This document shows positions 1 through 8,528 of a stretch of DNA of 19,391 bases, piece after piece. The notes beneath the pieces are model-generated. The model was not told the DNA's origin. It searched no databases and saw nothing but the letters and a program-made list of their open reading frames with translations. A program made the translations under genes and the position numbers. Position 1 is the first letter of the stretch, and every line of letters starts with the position of its first letter. Origin of the DNA: CAZVWQ01 sp964631275 (GTDB taxonomy: Bacteria; Patescibacteriota; JACMRA01); NCBI GenBank assembly GCA_964631275.1, contig CAZVWQ010000026.1, forward strand, positions 1-19,391, written 5' to 3'.

Positions 1-143
1 TTTCAGGAATATATAATTTTGAGTTGGATAGTAGTTAAATCGCAAGAGGTCTATTATTTAAAAGGTAAATGATCAGTCCTAAGTAAAGCAAAATTATATG
101 CTTAATAGAGTTCGTAAGTTTAATCAAATTGAACCTATACAGT

Positions 144-176
144 CGAAAAAAACTCTGGGGTAGAAAAACTCTGGGG
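144..176 (+). repeat. Imperfect tandem duplication inside the photolyase remnant
   Basis: The unit GAAAAACTCTGGGGTA is present twice in a row, and the first copy has two additional A residues. The net gain of 18 bases keeps the reading frame but introduces TAG at 161-163. Removing the extra copy restores a sensible junction (QSKNSGVVYW), which shows that the single-copy form is ancestral. Confidence 0.85.
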
Positions 177-260
177 TAGTTTATTGGATGAGCCGAGATC
201 AAAGAGTAGAAGACAACTAGGCTCTAATTTTTGCTGCTCAGCTAGCTAAACAAAACAATA

Positions 261-351
261 CAAGACTTCCGCAAGAATTGAATTTTACTACTAAATGTAG
301 CTTTAGTTAAGTATTTAAATACAAAATATAGTGGTGTCTGCGGAAGCTTTG
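261..351 (+). mobile_element. Family A 91-bp MITE-like element, copy 1 (in photolyase)
   Basis: The element begins CAAGACTTCCGCA and ends TGCGGAAGCTTTG, so the ends are inverted repeats matching at 11 of 13 positions. AATA flanks it on both sides (257-260 and 352-355). Deleting the element and one AATA restores the photolyase reading frame (KQNNTGLAVIF), which proves that this is an insertion. The interior has a perfect GTATTTAAATAC palindrome and a small CTAC/GTAG hairpin, and it has no coding capacity. A non-autonomous element mobilised by a transposase elsewhere is the natural reading; no transposase is visible in this window. Confidence 0.9.
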
Positions 352-1837
352 AATACTGGTTTGGCTGTGATTTTTTGTTTGCAAAAAGAATTTTTTGAAG
401 CTACTAAGCGACAATTTGAATTTATGTTAGGTGGTTTATTAGAAGTTCAAAATCAATTTGAAAATTTATATACCCCTTTTTCAATACTTAGAGAAATTCC
501 AGTTAATGGGATCAAAGAATTTTTTAAACAAAATCAATTTAACTATTTAGTTACTGATTTTTCACCACTTAAAATCAAAAAAAAATGGAATCAAGAAGTT
601 TTAGATTTTTGTAATTCTAAAAAAATTAGTTTTTTTGAAGTTGATACTCATAATATTGTTCCTGTCTGGCAAACAAGCAATAAAGAAGAATATGCTGCTA
701 GGACTATACGGCCAAAAATTAAATCCAAACTTTTTGAATATTTATTTGAATTTCCAAAAGTCTCTGAGTTGCTTAGTCAAATTCAACCTTTAGGTAAAAG
801 TCTTAATCGACTAACAAAAGAAAAAATTACAAATTATATTAAAAATTTAATTGACTTAGAGTACAAAAATATCTTTCAGCCTGGTCAAAAAGAAGCTAGC
901 AAAATACTTCAGAAATTTATATACCAAAAATTAAATGTTTATGATGAAAAAAGGAATGATCCTAACCAAAAAGTCCTATCTAACATTTCTCCTTACCTAC
1001 ACTTTGGGCAAATCTCAGCTCAAAAAATAACCTTAGAAATAAATAAATCTGGTAATCTCAAAAACCTAGAAGCTTACCTCGAGGAATTGATTATACGTCG
1101 AGAGCTTTCGGATAACTTTTGTTACTATAATATTAATTACGACTCGGCCGAAGGTTTTAAAGACTGGGCTAGAGAAAGCTTAGATAAACATAACTCTGAC
1201 CAGAAAGAGTATATTTATAGTCAAATAGAATTTGAAGAAGCAAAAACTCATAGTCAGCTATGGAATGCAGCCCAAATGGAGATGGTTATTACTGGTAAGA
1301 TGCACGGTTTCATGCGTATGTTTTGGGCTAAAAAAATTTTAGAGTGGTCAAAAGACTATAGAGAAGCTGTAAAAATCGCTATATATCTTAACGACAAATA
1401 CTCGTTAGATGGCAGAGATCCAAATGGCTACGTAGGTGTTGCTTGGTCGATTGGTGGAATTCACGATCGAGGCTGGACACCGAACGTTCAATATATGGTA
1501 AAATCCGTTATATGAACGAAAATGGTTGTCGTAGGAAATTTAATGTAGATATGTACATAGAAAAAATTTTAGGAAAACCTACTAGAGTTTTATTTTAATT
1601 TCTTAAGGTCAAAGTCAAAAATATTAATCCAAAGCTAGTTTATTAATCTTATTAATTTTATTTTACCTCTAAACAGCAAAACTCATTTTCTTTTATCTAG
1701 GTTAGCTATAAAAATAAAAGTAAAAATCTTTTGTGATTGGTTTTGAATAAGAAAATCTAAAATACTAAATCAATTATATATTATGATTTGAAGCAACTAA
1801 AATCTAAAAGTCTTTGTTTTAAAAGACAAAGGATCAA

Positions 1838-1897
1838 ATAAATTTTATACAAATTTAACTCCTAAACAAGCTACTTGTTTGATTACTAAAGGATAAT
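1838..1897 (+). repeat. Family D repeat, copy 1, left part
   Basis: The text AACTCCTAAACAAGCTACTT and the following GTTTGATTACTAAAGGATAA match the uninterrupted D copies at 13860-13977 (minus) and 15318-15435 (plus). The right part of this copy resumes at 1984-2016 after a family B insertion. Confidence 0.75.
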
Positions 1898-1986
1898 TAG
1901 TCTTATCTCATAACTCAGATTTACAAAACTTATGATCCTCTAAAATAGGTATTAACCAAAAGTAAAATAGGTTTTGAGACATGATT
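1898..1986 (+). mobile_element. Family B repeat, copy 1, inserted in a family D copy
   Basis: This is an approximately 90-bp repeat with imperfect inverted ends: AGTCTTATCTCATAACTC on the left and GGTTTTGAGACATGATT on the right. It shares the core CAGATTTACAAAACTT with copies at 7611, 10637, 11664 and 18855 (minus). It separates two parts of a D element that are contiguous elsewhere. Confidence 0.8.
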
Positions 1987-2016
1987 GTTGTGAAAGTTGT
2001 AAGTGTAGCTGGTATG
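1984..2016 (+). repeat. Family D repeat, copy 1, right part
   Basis: GTGAAAGTTGTAAGTGTAGC followed by TGGTATGC is the right end of family D. It also occurs at 15403-15435, and on the minus strand at 11622-11656 and 13860-13897. Confidence 0.75.
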
Positions 2017-2074
2017 CACTAAATTCTTATCTTACTGTAAGCGAATTATGAAAAGAGTGTATATGTAAAGAAAT

Positions 2075-4285
2075 TTACCGTACTCTTAGGCAATAAGTGT
2101 CTACAAACGGACGAAAAATTCTAGAGACTTGGTTAGTTCTAATTTGTCCAAATTGAATTCTACTAGTTGCCGAGATTAAGTGTAAATATTGCTTAGCTCT
2201 TGTAACTCCAACATAAGCTAGTCTAACTTCTTCTTCCAAGTCTGCAGGGTTAATTAAAGAGTTTTGGTGTGGTAGTAAACCATCCTCAACTCCGACTAAA
2301 AACACTGTTTCAAATTCCAAACCTTTACTTTGGTGTAAGCTCATTAAATTAATTTTGGGTGTGTTTTCTCCTACTTCATCTTCTAATTTTGACATTAAAG
2401 ATACCTGTTCTAAAAAAGCCTGTAGTCTGTCGCTCAAAGGAACACTTTTATCTTCGTCAAATTGATGCATCAAAGAATATATCTCTCCAATATTTTCCAT
2501 TCTAGCTTCTCTTTCAGAAACAATTGGGTAAGTTTTCTTTAGGTAATCTTGGTAGCCACTGACCATAATTACTTTTTGAGTTAATTGAATTAAATTAGTA
2601 CTTTCCTGCCAACAGTTCTGTAAGGCTTGGAATATTCCAAGTAATTTTTCTTGATACTTAAGTGCTAAAGGATATTCATAATCATCAAGGTAAGCAATTA
2701 TTTTTTCCATCGTTTTAGCCCCTACTCCATCTAATATAAGTGGTAAAAATCTAGCCAAGCTTAATTTATCTTCTCCGTTAGATAAAAATTTAAGAATAGC
2801 GATTATATCTTTAATTTCTTTACGATCTAAAAATCTAACACCAGAGACCAGCCTATAAGGTAAGTTGGTTTTTAAAAAAGTTTCTTCTAGACTTCGACTC
2901 TGAGAGTGTGTCCTGTAAAGCACTACACAGTCGTTAAGCTTTTCAAGCTTATGCCAATTATATTCTGGTACCTGCCAGGAGCTACTATTATAACTAGCTA
3001 AACCAGAAGTTGGTTTAATAGTCTCATCCTCTAAAAAAAAATCAAACATATTACTTACTGGATCATCACTTCGTTTTTTTGTAACTTTACTTTCTTCAAA
3101 AAAATCATCTGGGATAAATTCGACCTTATCTTTCTTAGTTTCATTTTTTTTGGTTTCAATACTCTTAGTTACATATTGTTGATAGAGTTGACGAATTATA
3201 TATTCAGCTTCGTCTTTTTCGTTACGGGCTTGATAATATTTAACTGAAATCTTATCTTTTCTGTCAGTAAATAGGTCTTTCTTTTTTTGGTGTGGATTGT
3301 GAGATAAGACTTGCTCAGCTAAATCTAAAATTGGCTGTGTAGATCTATAATTCTGATTTAAGATTATTTCTTTAGTTCCTGGGTATTCTTTTTCAAAATT
3401 AAGTATAATCTCAATTCGACTACCTCTAAAACCATAGATTGACTGAGCGTCGTCACCAACAGCAAAAATTGACCTATCAGGAATTTTTTCAGAGTTATTA
3501 GGCTTGAGAAGATTTGGTGGGCAGATTAATTTAATTAGCCTAAACTGAGCAGGATTAGTATCTTGAAACTCGTCAATCATAAGATGTTTCCAGCGATCTT
3601 GGATCTGTTTACAAACCTTAGGATCATCACGAAAAATAATATATGGGAGCAAGATTAAATCATCAAAATCAACTACATTATTACTCTTAAGTCTAGTTTC
3701 ATATTTAGCATAAATTTGGTGAAAAATTGGTAAATAATCTTCGCTTAGCTTGTTGCTTTGAGTAGCTTGAAGTAATTCTTGTTTGCATTTAGAAATAAAA
3801 TATCCAGCTAAACTTGGATTGAAGCTTTTTTGATCGATATTTAGTTCTTTAAAGATATCTTTAATAATCTTTTTTTGATCATCTGTATCTAGAATATTAA
3901 AGTCTTTTTTAAGATTGATACTATCACCGAACTCTCGTAGAATTCTGACTCCAAGAGAGTGAAAAGTGCATAATAATGGGGAGTTAAAATAATCATTTTG
4001 CCAAACTGGCACATAGGGAATTTCTATATCAACTTCGGTCAAAAGGTTTCTAACTCTAGAATTCATTTCTTTAGCTGCTTTGTTTGTAAAGGTTAGGCAC
4101 AAGATTTGACCTGGGGTCAATCCAGAGGTTATAAGATAAGCTACTCTACGAATTAAAACCGAAGTTTTGCCACTACCAGCTCCAGCAATAACCAAGTTAG
4201 ATGAAGATAAACTACTAGCAGATTCTAGTTGACGAGTATTTAGATTTTCTAGAATTTTAGATTCTTTATTGGCAATAATTTGCAT
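2075..4285 (-). CDS. uvrD: UvrD/PcrA-family superfamily 1A DNA helicase
   Basis: This is a 736-residue ATP-dependent 3'-5' DNA helicase of the UvrD/PcrA/Rep group, which acts in nucleotide excision repair, mismatch repair and removal of proteins from DNA. All helicase motifs are present: GAGSGKT (35-41), LTFTNKAAKEM (64-74), DEFQDT (238-243), VGDDAQSIYGFRG (276-288), NQNYRST (310-316), SLHQSKGLEFETVFLVGVED in the C-terminal half, and LAYVGVTRAK near the end. A roughly 70-residue charged, low-complexity stretch (372-448, including DDFFEES and SNMFDFFLEDE) lies between motif IV and the VLYRTHSQSR segment, where relatives have a short linker. The protein ends soon after motif VI, without the long C-terminal tail of PcrA. 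ATG at 4285 gives a normal N-terminus, with no Shine-Dalgarno. It lies 130 bp downstream of the SWIM gene on the same strand. Whether it is functionally PcrA or UvrD cannot be decided here. Confidence 0.95.
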   Translation of the reverse strand: MQIIANKESKILENLNTRQLESASSLSSSNLVIAGAGSGKTSVLIRRVAYLITSGLTPGQILCLTFTNKAAKEMNSRVRNLLTEVDIEIPYVPVWQNDYFNSPLLCTFHSLGVRILREFGDSINLKKDFNILDTDDQKKIIKDIFKELNIDQKSFNPSLAGYFISKCKQELLQATQSNKLSEDYLPIFHQIYAKYETRLKSNNVVDFDDLILLPYIIFRDDPKVCKQIQDRWKHLMIDEFQDTNPAQFRLIKLICPPNLLKPNNSEKIPDRSIFAVGDDAQSIYGFRGSRIEIILNFEKEYPGTKEIILNQNYRSTQPILDLAEQVLSHNPHQKKKDLFTDRKDKISVKYYQARNEKDEAEYIIRQLYQQYVTKSIETKKNETKKDKVEFIPDDFFEESKVTKKRSDDPVSNMFDFFLEDETIKPTSGLASYNSSSWQVPEYNWHKLEKLNDCVVLYRTHSQSRSLEETFLKTNLPYRLVSGVRFLDRKEIKDIIAILKFLSNGEDKLSLARFLPLILDGVGAKTMEKIIAYLDDYEYPLALKYQEKLLGIFQALQNCWQESTNLIQLTQKVIMVSGYQDYLKKTYPIVSEREARMENIGEIYSLMHQFDEDKSVPLSDRLQAFLEQVSLMSKLEDEVGENTPKINLMSLHQSKGLEFETVFLVGVEDGLLPHQNSLINPADLEEEVRLAYVGVTRAKQYLHLISATSRIQFGQIRTNQVSRIFRPFVDTYCLRVR

Positions 4286-4415
4286 AAATCAAAACTGAAG
4301 TAAGTAAAAAATATTGGCAAGTAAAAATATTTCTATATTAAAGTCTTTTAAAAAGGTTTATTTTTTTAATTAAATAAAGCAAAAAACCATTATTTTAAAT
4401 ACAAACCTATTGAAA

Positions 4416-5582
4416 TTATTCCTCTAAAACTTTTTTTATTTCTTTAAGCAGTTTTTTCTTTTTGGCGTGGCTGTCTTTGATATATTCCCAAGCAAAATCC
4501 ATAAATTCATTTTCTCCAAGGCTTTTTCTCCAAGAGCGAAAAGTTTCTATTATCTCTTCATAGTTTTGACCAGTTTCTAAAAAGTCACTCCAAATTTTAA
4601 TTTTTATGCTAATCTCTCTATCTATATCTTCTCTATAATCAGGAATTAAAGTGCCTAACTTAATTAAAGTTTGCGGATCAAGATTTTCTATATTTTCTAA
4701 AAACCAATCCCAAAGTTCGGCAGTCAGTCCAAACTCTAACCAAATTGTAGTTTGTTCAGGATATTCTTTTTGCAAATTAAAAAAAATTGTTTGTTTTTTT
4801 TGTAAATCCAATGATCGAATTTTAAGCTGCAGATCTTTTTGAATATCTTCTAAATTTCCAGCTACTCTCATAAGCCATATTTTTGCCCAAATCTGGATTT
4901 GCTTGTCTTGTGTAAATTTTTTAAAAAGCTTAGCCCAAAGATCCCACCAAATTTTCTTTCCAACTCTTAAACTAGGCCAGATAAGGTTTAGAATTTTCTT
5001 TTCGTTTTCATAGATTTCTAATTTTTGACTAAAAAATTTTTCTAAACTCTTCAAGTATTTTTGATTTTCTTGATTTTCTTCTTTAGTTTGGCTAGCAAAC
5101 CTTTCTAGCCAGTCTAGATTGTTGCGATTACTAGTTTGCAAATACTCTTCTAAGTTAATTTCAAACTCTCTAAATTTTCTTTGATTTTCAGCTACAAAAA
5201 TAGAATCTAAAATTTTTTCCTGTTCTTTTTGATTAGCCTGTTTTTTCTTAGTTTTTAATTCGAAGTTAAACTCATTTTCTAAACTTGCACAAACAGCTAC
5301 TACGTGCTTACAAATACCATATTCAAAAAAATAAGCACAATCACAAGTAACTAATTCCTCGATAGCTAAATGAGCAAAATTATACTTTTCTTTACTTAAA
5401 GCTAAATGTAAAAGGGGAATTCTAATAGTATAAATATCCGAATCAACTAATTGATATTCTCTCCAGTAATCTAAGGTTAGGTTTTTATGACTGATAATTC
5501 TACCTTCTAAATAAAACTTTAGACCTCTGGTATAAATTGTTTCGTCAGTTAATTTTTGTACGGCTTGCAGGTAAGAGAGCAT
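4416..5582 (-). CDS. SWIM zinc-finger protein of unknown function
   Basis: This 388-residue protein has an N-terminal SWIM zinc finger. The ligands form a CxC-x8-CxH pattern: C80, C82, C91 and H93 (TCDCAYFFEYGICKHVVAV). SWIM domains are known to bind DNA or mediate protein contacts, and in bacteria they often accompany helicases. After about residue 105 the protein is Lys/Glu/Trp-rich and predicted by eye to be helical, with many scattered tryptophans and no enzymatic motif that I recognise. No signal peptide or membrane segment is visible. The gene precedes the UvrD-family helicase on the same strand with 130 bp between them, so co-transcription and a shared role in DNA repair are plausible but inferred. 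ATG at 5582 is chosen because a stop lies just upstream; there is no Shine-Dalgarno. Confidence 0.75.
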   Translation of the reverse strand: MLSYLQAVQKLTDETIYTRGLKFYLEGRIISHKNLTLDYWREYQLVDSDIYTIRIPLLHLALSKEKYNFAHLAIEELVTCDCAYFFEYGICKHVVAVCASLENEFNFELKTKKKQANQKEQEKILDSIFVAENQRKFREFEINLEEYLQTSNRNNLDWLERFASQTKEENQENQKYLKSLEKFFSQKLEIYENEKKILNLIWPSLRVGKKIWWDLWAKLFKKFTQDKQIQIWAKIWLMRVAGNLEDIQKDLQLKIRSLDLQKKQTIFFNLQKEYPEQTTIWLEFGLTAELWDWFLENIENLDPQTLIKLGTLIPDYREDIDREISIKIKIWSDFLETGQNYEEIIETFRSWRKSLGENEFMDFAWEYIKDSHAKKKKLLKEIKKVLEE

Positions 5583-6439
5583 CTAAAATATACAGATATT
5601 TATTTTGTTGCAAAAAAAAAGCTGTTTTTGTCTTTATGTCTTTTTGAAAATTATTAAGCTAATGAATCTTATTGAGAATTTTTTTTATACCCATTTTATA
5701 ACCAGATTTAACACCAAAGCTAAACTTAATTCGATTTTAAAGGTATTTTGTAGCTTTTTAAGATTTAAAAATGTAAATTTTGAAACTGAATTGAGTATAA
5801 ATACTAGTACAAGCTAAATTTTATTTTAACTAAATTTATATTCAAACCCTTAGCAACTTTCGTAATAATGACAAATCTAATAACTAAAATTGAGAATCCT
5901 GCAATAATTGTGTCTGACAAAATAATACTTAATAAGTTTAATTTTAAAAATATGTCAGATAATTACAATTACCAGCAAAATCCTTGTAAAAAGCATCAAG
6001 AGTCTTCATAAAAATTTAACTGATTTGAGACTAGATAGTTTTTTAAAAAAATACCTTAAAACTGTAATGCAAATTAGAAAAAGAAGTGTGTTGAGCTAGT
6101 GTAAACAACTCTCAGATAAGCAAAGGAAACGGATTTTATGATAGAGCTTTTAACAAACTTTCTAAAAATTCTATGGTCATTAAATACAATAATAAATTCC
6201 TATGCTAACTAGACAAATATTAGATTTAATTAAAGTCTAGGGTATATCTTGAGATATCTTGATATAATAACAAATTTCGTCATAAGATATTATATAACTA
6301 ACCCATATACAACTTATAATTATACGATTTGTTTTGAAAAACGTCCCTCATAAACTTGACCTACAACCTTTTAAAAAAAGATATTGCTAAAACTTCTCAA
6401 GAAGTGGTTAAATAGATCATAAAAATTATTTTAAAAAGT
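5583..6439. other. 857-bp spacer without a convincing gene
   Basis: Only short ORFs of skewed AT-rich composition occur here (5605-5817 of 70 codons, and 5868-6011 of 47 codons starting MTNLITKIENPAII). Neither shows a recognisable domain. A segment around 5700-5760 resembles 15556-15615, sharing the text TAAACTTAATTC in similar surroundings, so part of the spacer is probably repeat-derived. ATATCTTG occurs twice in close tandem at 6243-6262. This may be the remains of a lost gene. Confidence 0.4.
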
Positions 6440-7372
6440 TTGTCTGAAAATAAGCATAAACCAGTATTAATAGAATCTTTGCTAATATTTTTGCAAAGTC
6501 AAAATTTTAATTTTAAAGAAAAATTTGTTTTTGATGGTACTTTTGGTGGTGGTGGGTATACACAGAAATTTTTAAACCTGAATTCCAAGATTTATGCTTG
6601 TGACTGGGATAAAGATGCTTACGAAAAAGGTCTAGCTAAATTTAACCAAAAAATTAAAGAAAATAAGCTAAGTTTAGTAAATCTTAATTTTAAAGACTAC
6701 ATTAAAGAATTTACCAATGATTTTTTTGATTTAATAGTTCTTGACTTAGGTTTTTCTAGTAATCAATTAGAATTTTCTGGTAGAGGGTTTAGTTATCAAA
6801 AGCTCGAAGAACCACTTGATCTAAGATATTCAAGTAAGATTCATAGCCCAGTCTGGAAAAAAATCAAAGCTCTCAAAGATAGTCGAGATCTGGCTAGAAT
6901 TTTATTTAAATATAGTGGCGAAAAATATTCTCAAAAAATAGCTGAAGATTTATATCGCTTGACTAGAGCTAAGAAAAACCAAGAAAAAATTTACGTAAAA
7001 GACTTAGTTAAAATAATTGATAAAATAATCAAAGATCAAAAAATGCGTTTGCATTCACTCTCTAGGATTTGGCAGGCTTTAAGAATTTGGGTTAACCACG
7101 AATTTGAAAACCTAGAAAGCTTTTTATTTCAGTCAATCCCTAGATTAAAAAATAACGGATATTTAGTTATTGTTTCTTTTCATAGCTTAGAAGACAAAAT
7201 TGTAACCAAATTTATGAGAGCAGAATCTAGACCAAAGATTATCGATGAATATGGCAATAAAAAACATAATTTTGAATTATTAACCAAAGACGCAATAGTT
7301 CCTCAAGAAGAAGAAGTTAGTCTAAATCCTAGATCCAGAAGCGCTAAGCTTAGAATTTTGAAGAAATTGTAG
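6440..7372 (+). CDS. rsmH: 16S rRNA (cytosine1402-N4)-methyltransferase
   Basis: This is the 310-residue RsmH (MraW) enzyme, which uses S-adenosylmethionine to methylate N4 of C1402 in the decoding centre of 16S rRNA. Family text runs the whole length: KHKPVLIESLL at 5-15, the SAM-binding loop FDGTFGGGGYTQKFL at 31-45, LDLGFSSNQLE at 101-111, GRGFSY...EPLDLRYS at 114-131, FHSLEDKIVTKFMR near 245, and the typical C-terminus NPRSRSAKLRILKKL. The length is normal for the family. The best start is the TTG at 6440 (SENKHKPV); no ATG is available at the right place, and no Shine-Dalgarno precedes it. In many bacteria rsmH sits in the cell-division (dcw) cluster beside mraZ and ftsL, but here it is alone. 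Its substrate position C1402 is retained in the 16S gene in this window. Confidence 0.95.
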   Translation: MSENKHKPVLIESLLIFLQSQNFNFKEKFVFDGTFGGGGYTQKFLNLNSKIYACDWDKDAYEKGLAKFNQKIKENKLSLVNLNFKDYIKEFTNDFFDLIVLDLGFSSNQLEFSGRGFSYQKLEEPLDLRYSSKIHSPVWKKIKALKDSRDLARILFKYSGEKYSQKIAEDLYRLTRAKKNQEKIYVKDLVKIIDKIIKDQKMRLHSLSRIWQALRIWVNHEFENLESFLFQSIPRLKNNGYLVIVSFHSLEDKIVTKFMRAESRPKIIDEYGNKKHNFELLTKDAIVPQEEEVSLNPRSRSAKLRILKKL

Positions 7373-7420
7373 ATGAGTTTATAACTAGTTCAGGCTAACT
7401 TTGGAGAGTTATTAGTTGTG

Positions 7421-7530
7421 ATATACCTTTTGGGTTAATCGTTGCGGTGGTTACTCATTAAGAATTTACCTTAAATAAGAGATTTATTTGTTTATGAAGA
7501 GTTAAATTTAGGGTAATAGTAAACGGATTG
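7421..7530 (+). repeat. Family C repeat, copy 1
   Basis: ATATACCTTTTGGGTTAATC at the left, and AGAGTTAAATTTAGGG then TAATAGTAAACGGATT at the right, match copy 2 at 18413-18524 nearly base for base at the ends. The middle is more diverged. The inner ends resemble each other as inverted repeats (TTAATCGTT against AAACGGATT). Confidence 0.8.
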
Positions 7531-7610
7531 GGTGTAAGTTTATTTTAAAGTAAATTTAGGATACTCAAAATGTCTGACTAGTATATGAGTTAGCTATATA
7601 ACTAAACGAG

Positions 7611-7700
7611 ACTAGCCTTGTCCTATAACTCAGATTTACAAAATTTTGATCCCATAAGTAAGCATTAATAAGCTTAAGAATAGGTTTTGAGAAATGATTA
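7611..7700 (+). repeat. Family B repeat, copy 2
   Basis: The copy contains CTTGTCCTATAACTCAG, then TTTACAAAATTTTGATCCCA, and later TAGGTTTTGAGAAATGATTA, in the same order and spacing as the other B copies. Confidence 0.75.
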
Positions 7701-7943
7701 TTACAATGAATTTATATTTATCTTTATTATCCAAAGGATAAAGTCATTCGTTAGCTATAGGACTATAAGGACAGAATTATTTATGTTCTTAAAATACACT
7801 TTTATAAACTTAAATATTACCTAATACTTAACCTTTTTTAGCTAATATTAGAAATAATAATCATAAAACTTGATACCGAGTTACAGCTAGTTTGACAAAA
7901 GACTATAAAAGCATACCTATTATTTTTTTTAAACTGTCTAAGT

Positions 7944-8468
7944 ATGCCAGAAGAAATCAAAAAATCGATCGAAAAATTTCTTGAAGCTATTATTAAGCCA
8001 ATTACCTCAAAATACAAAATAGAGTTTCTTAAAGAAGCCGACCAGTGGAGAGTTAATATAATTGCTACTGAAAATGACCAAGAAGCCTTATTAGGATACC
8101 AAGAAGAAGTGATTCAAGCTATACAACATTTAGTTAGGGTGATGGTTCACAAAGAAAATCTAAAAGATCGTACTCACTTTTTGATTGATGTTAATAACTA
8201 CCGTAAAAAAAGGGAATCTAAAATCAAATTTCAAATTCCTGAAATTGCTAAAGACAAAGTTTTAGTTGAAGGAAAAACTGTAATTATAACTGGCCTGTCA
8301 GGATACGAGAGAATGATTATTCACAAAATTCTCAAAGAAGCCAAAGGCCTGGATACTTCTAGTGTAGGACACTCTATAGACCGCAAACTCTTAATTATGC
8401 CAACTTCAGAATTTGGAGCCAGCGGTATGGAAGAAGCTGTTATTATAAACGTAAACAAACTCGACTAG
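7944..8468 (+). CDS. Jag/KhpB-like KH-R3H RNA-binding protein
   Basis: This 174-residue protein matches the KH-R3H part of Jag (KhpB/EloR), an RNA-binding protein linked in Gram-positive bacteria to cell elongation and to the membrane insertase YidC. Residues 20-75 fit the type II KH fold (EADQWRVNIIATENDQEALLGYQEEVIQAIQHLVRVMV), but the usual GxxG loop (GKHG or similar) reads GYQE, so the KH RNA grip may be weakened. Residues 115-155 are the R3H domain, with the signature R and H in YERMIIHKIL. The separate Jag-N domain of Bacillus-type proteins is absent. In most bacteria jag follows yidC; here yidC is absent and secY follows 60 bp downstream on the same strand, probably co-transcribed. ATG at 7944 has no Shine-Dalgarno. 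Confidence 0.85.
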   Translation: MPEEIKKSIEKFLEAIIKPITSKYKIEFLKEADQWRVNIIATENDQEALLGYQEEVIQAIQHLVRVMVHKENLKDRTHFLIDVNNYRKKRESKIKFQIPEIAKDKVLVEGKTVIITGLSGYERMIIHKILKEAKGLDTSSVGHSIDRKLLIMPTSEFGASGMEEAVIINVNKLD

Positions 8469-8528
8469 CTTGACTAAAATTAAACAGCCTTTTATTTAAT
8501 ATTAATTGAACTAAACATCTTATATATT

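Larger units (their letters stand above)
98..1598 (+). pseudogene. phr: Class II CPD photolyase, inactivated by at least four lesions
   Basis: This is a remnant of a class II cyclobutane pyrimidine dimer photolyase, a flavoprotein that repairs UV damage using light. The natural start is the ATG at 98 (MLNRVRKFNQIEPIQSKK). Conserved N-terminal text follows (VVYWMSRDQRVEDN, ALIFAAQLAKQNN), and the longest open part runs from 358 to 1480 with family blocks such as DSAEGFKDWARESLD, GKMHGFMRMFWAKKILEW and WSIGGIHDRGW. Four lesions are visible. An imperfect tandem duplication at 144-176 brings an in-frame TAG (161-163). A second TAG (218-220) replaces the expected Trp after VEDN. A 91-bp repeat with a 4-bp target duplication splits the gene after QNN at 261-355. 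A frameshift lies near 1480-1481, after which the expected C-terminus (ERSIYGKIRYMNENGCRRKF) continues in another frame to TAA at 1596-1598. A GTG-started ORF at 331 begins inside the inserted repeat and is not a genuine start. The identity is very secure. Confidence 0.95.
1599..2074. other. Intergenic region filled with repeats
   Basis: No gene is recognised here. The first half is AT-rich and includes a small hairpin (CTTTG/CAAAG around 1811-1830) whose surroundings resemble 15010-15055. The second half is a family D element split by a family B element. Confidence 0.6.
7373..7943. other. Intergenic region with family C and family B repeats
   Basis: This 571-bp spacer has no gene. It contains repeat C copy 1 and repeat B copy 2, followed by about 240 bp of AT-rich sequence in which I see nothing specific. 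Confidence 0.6.

Noticed and set aside
331..1515. An intact 394-residue photolyase starting with GTG at 331
   Set aside because: The start lies inside the inserted 91-bp repeat, the N-terminal family text is found upstream behind two stops, and the true C-terminus is in another frame.
98..1598. Recoding of TAG as an amino acid, suggested by two in-frame TAG codons in the photolyase, one at a Trp position
   Set aside because: Five intact genes end with TAG at the expected family ends, and the photolyase also has an insertion and a frameshift, so ordinary gene decay explains the stops.
5605..5817. A 70-codon ORF after the SWIM gene
   Set aside because: It has AT-driven composition and no domain, and part of it resembles non-coding sequence at 15556-15615.
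5868..6011. A 47-codon ORF (MTNLITKIENPAII...)
   Set aside because: It is short, without a recognisable family, ribosome-binding site or neighbour support. It might be a gene remnant but cannot be claimed.
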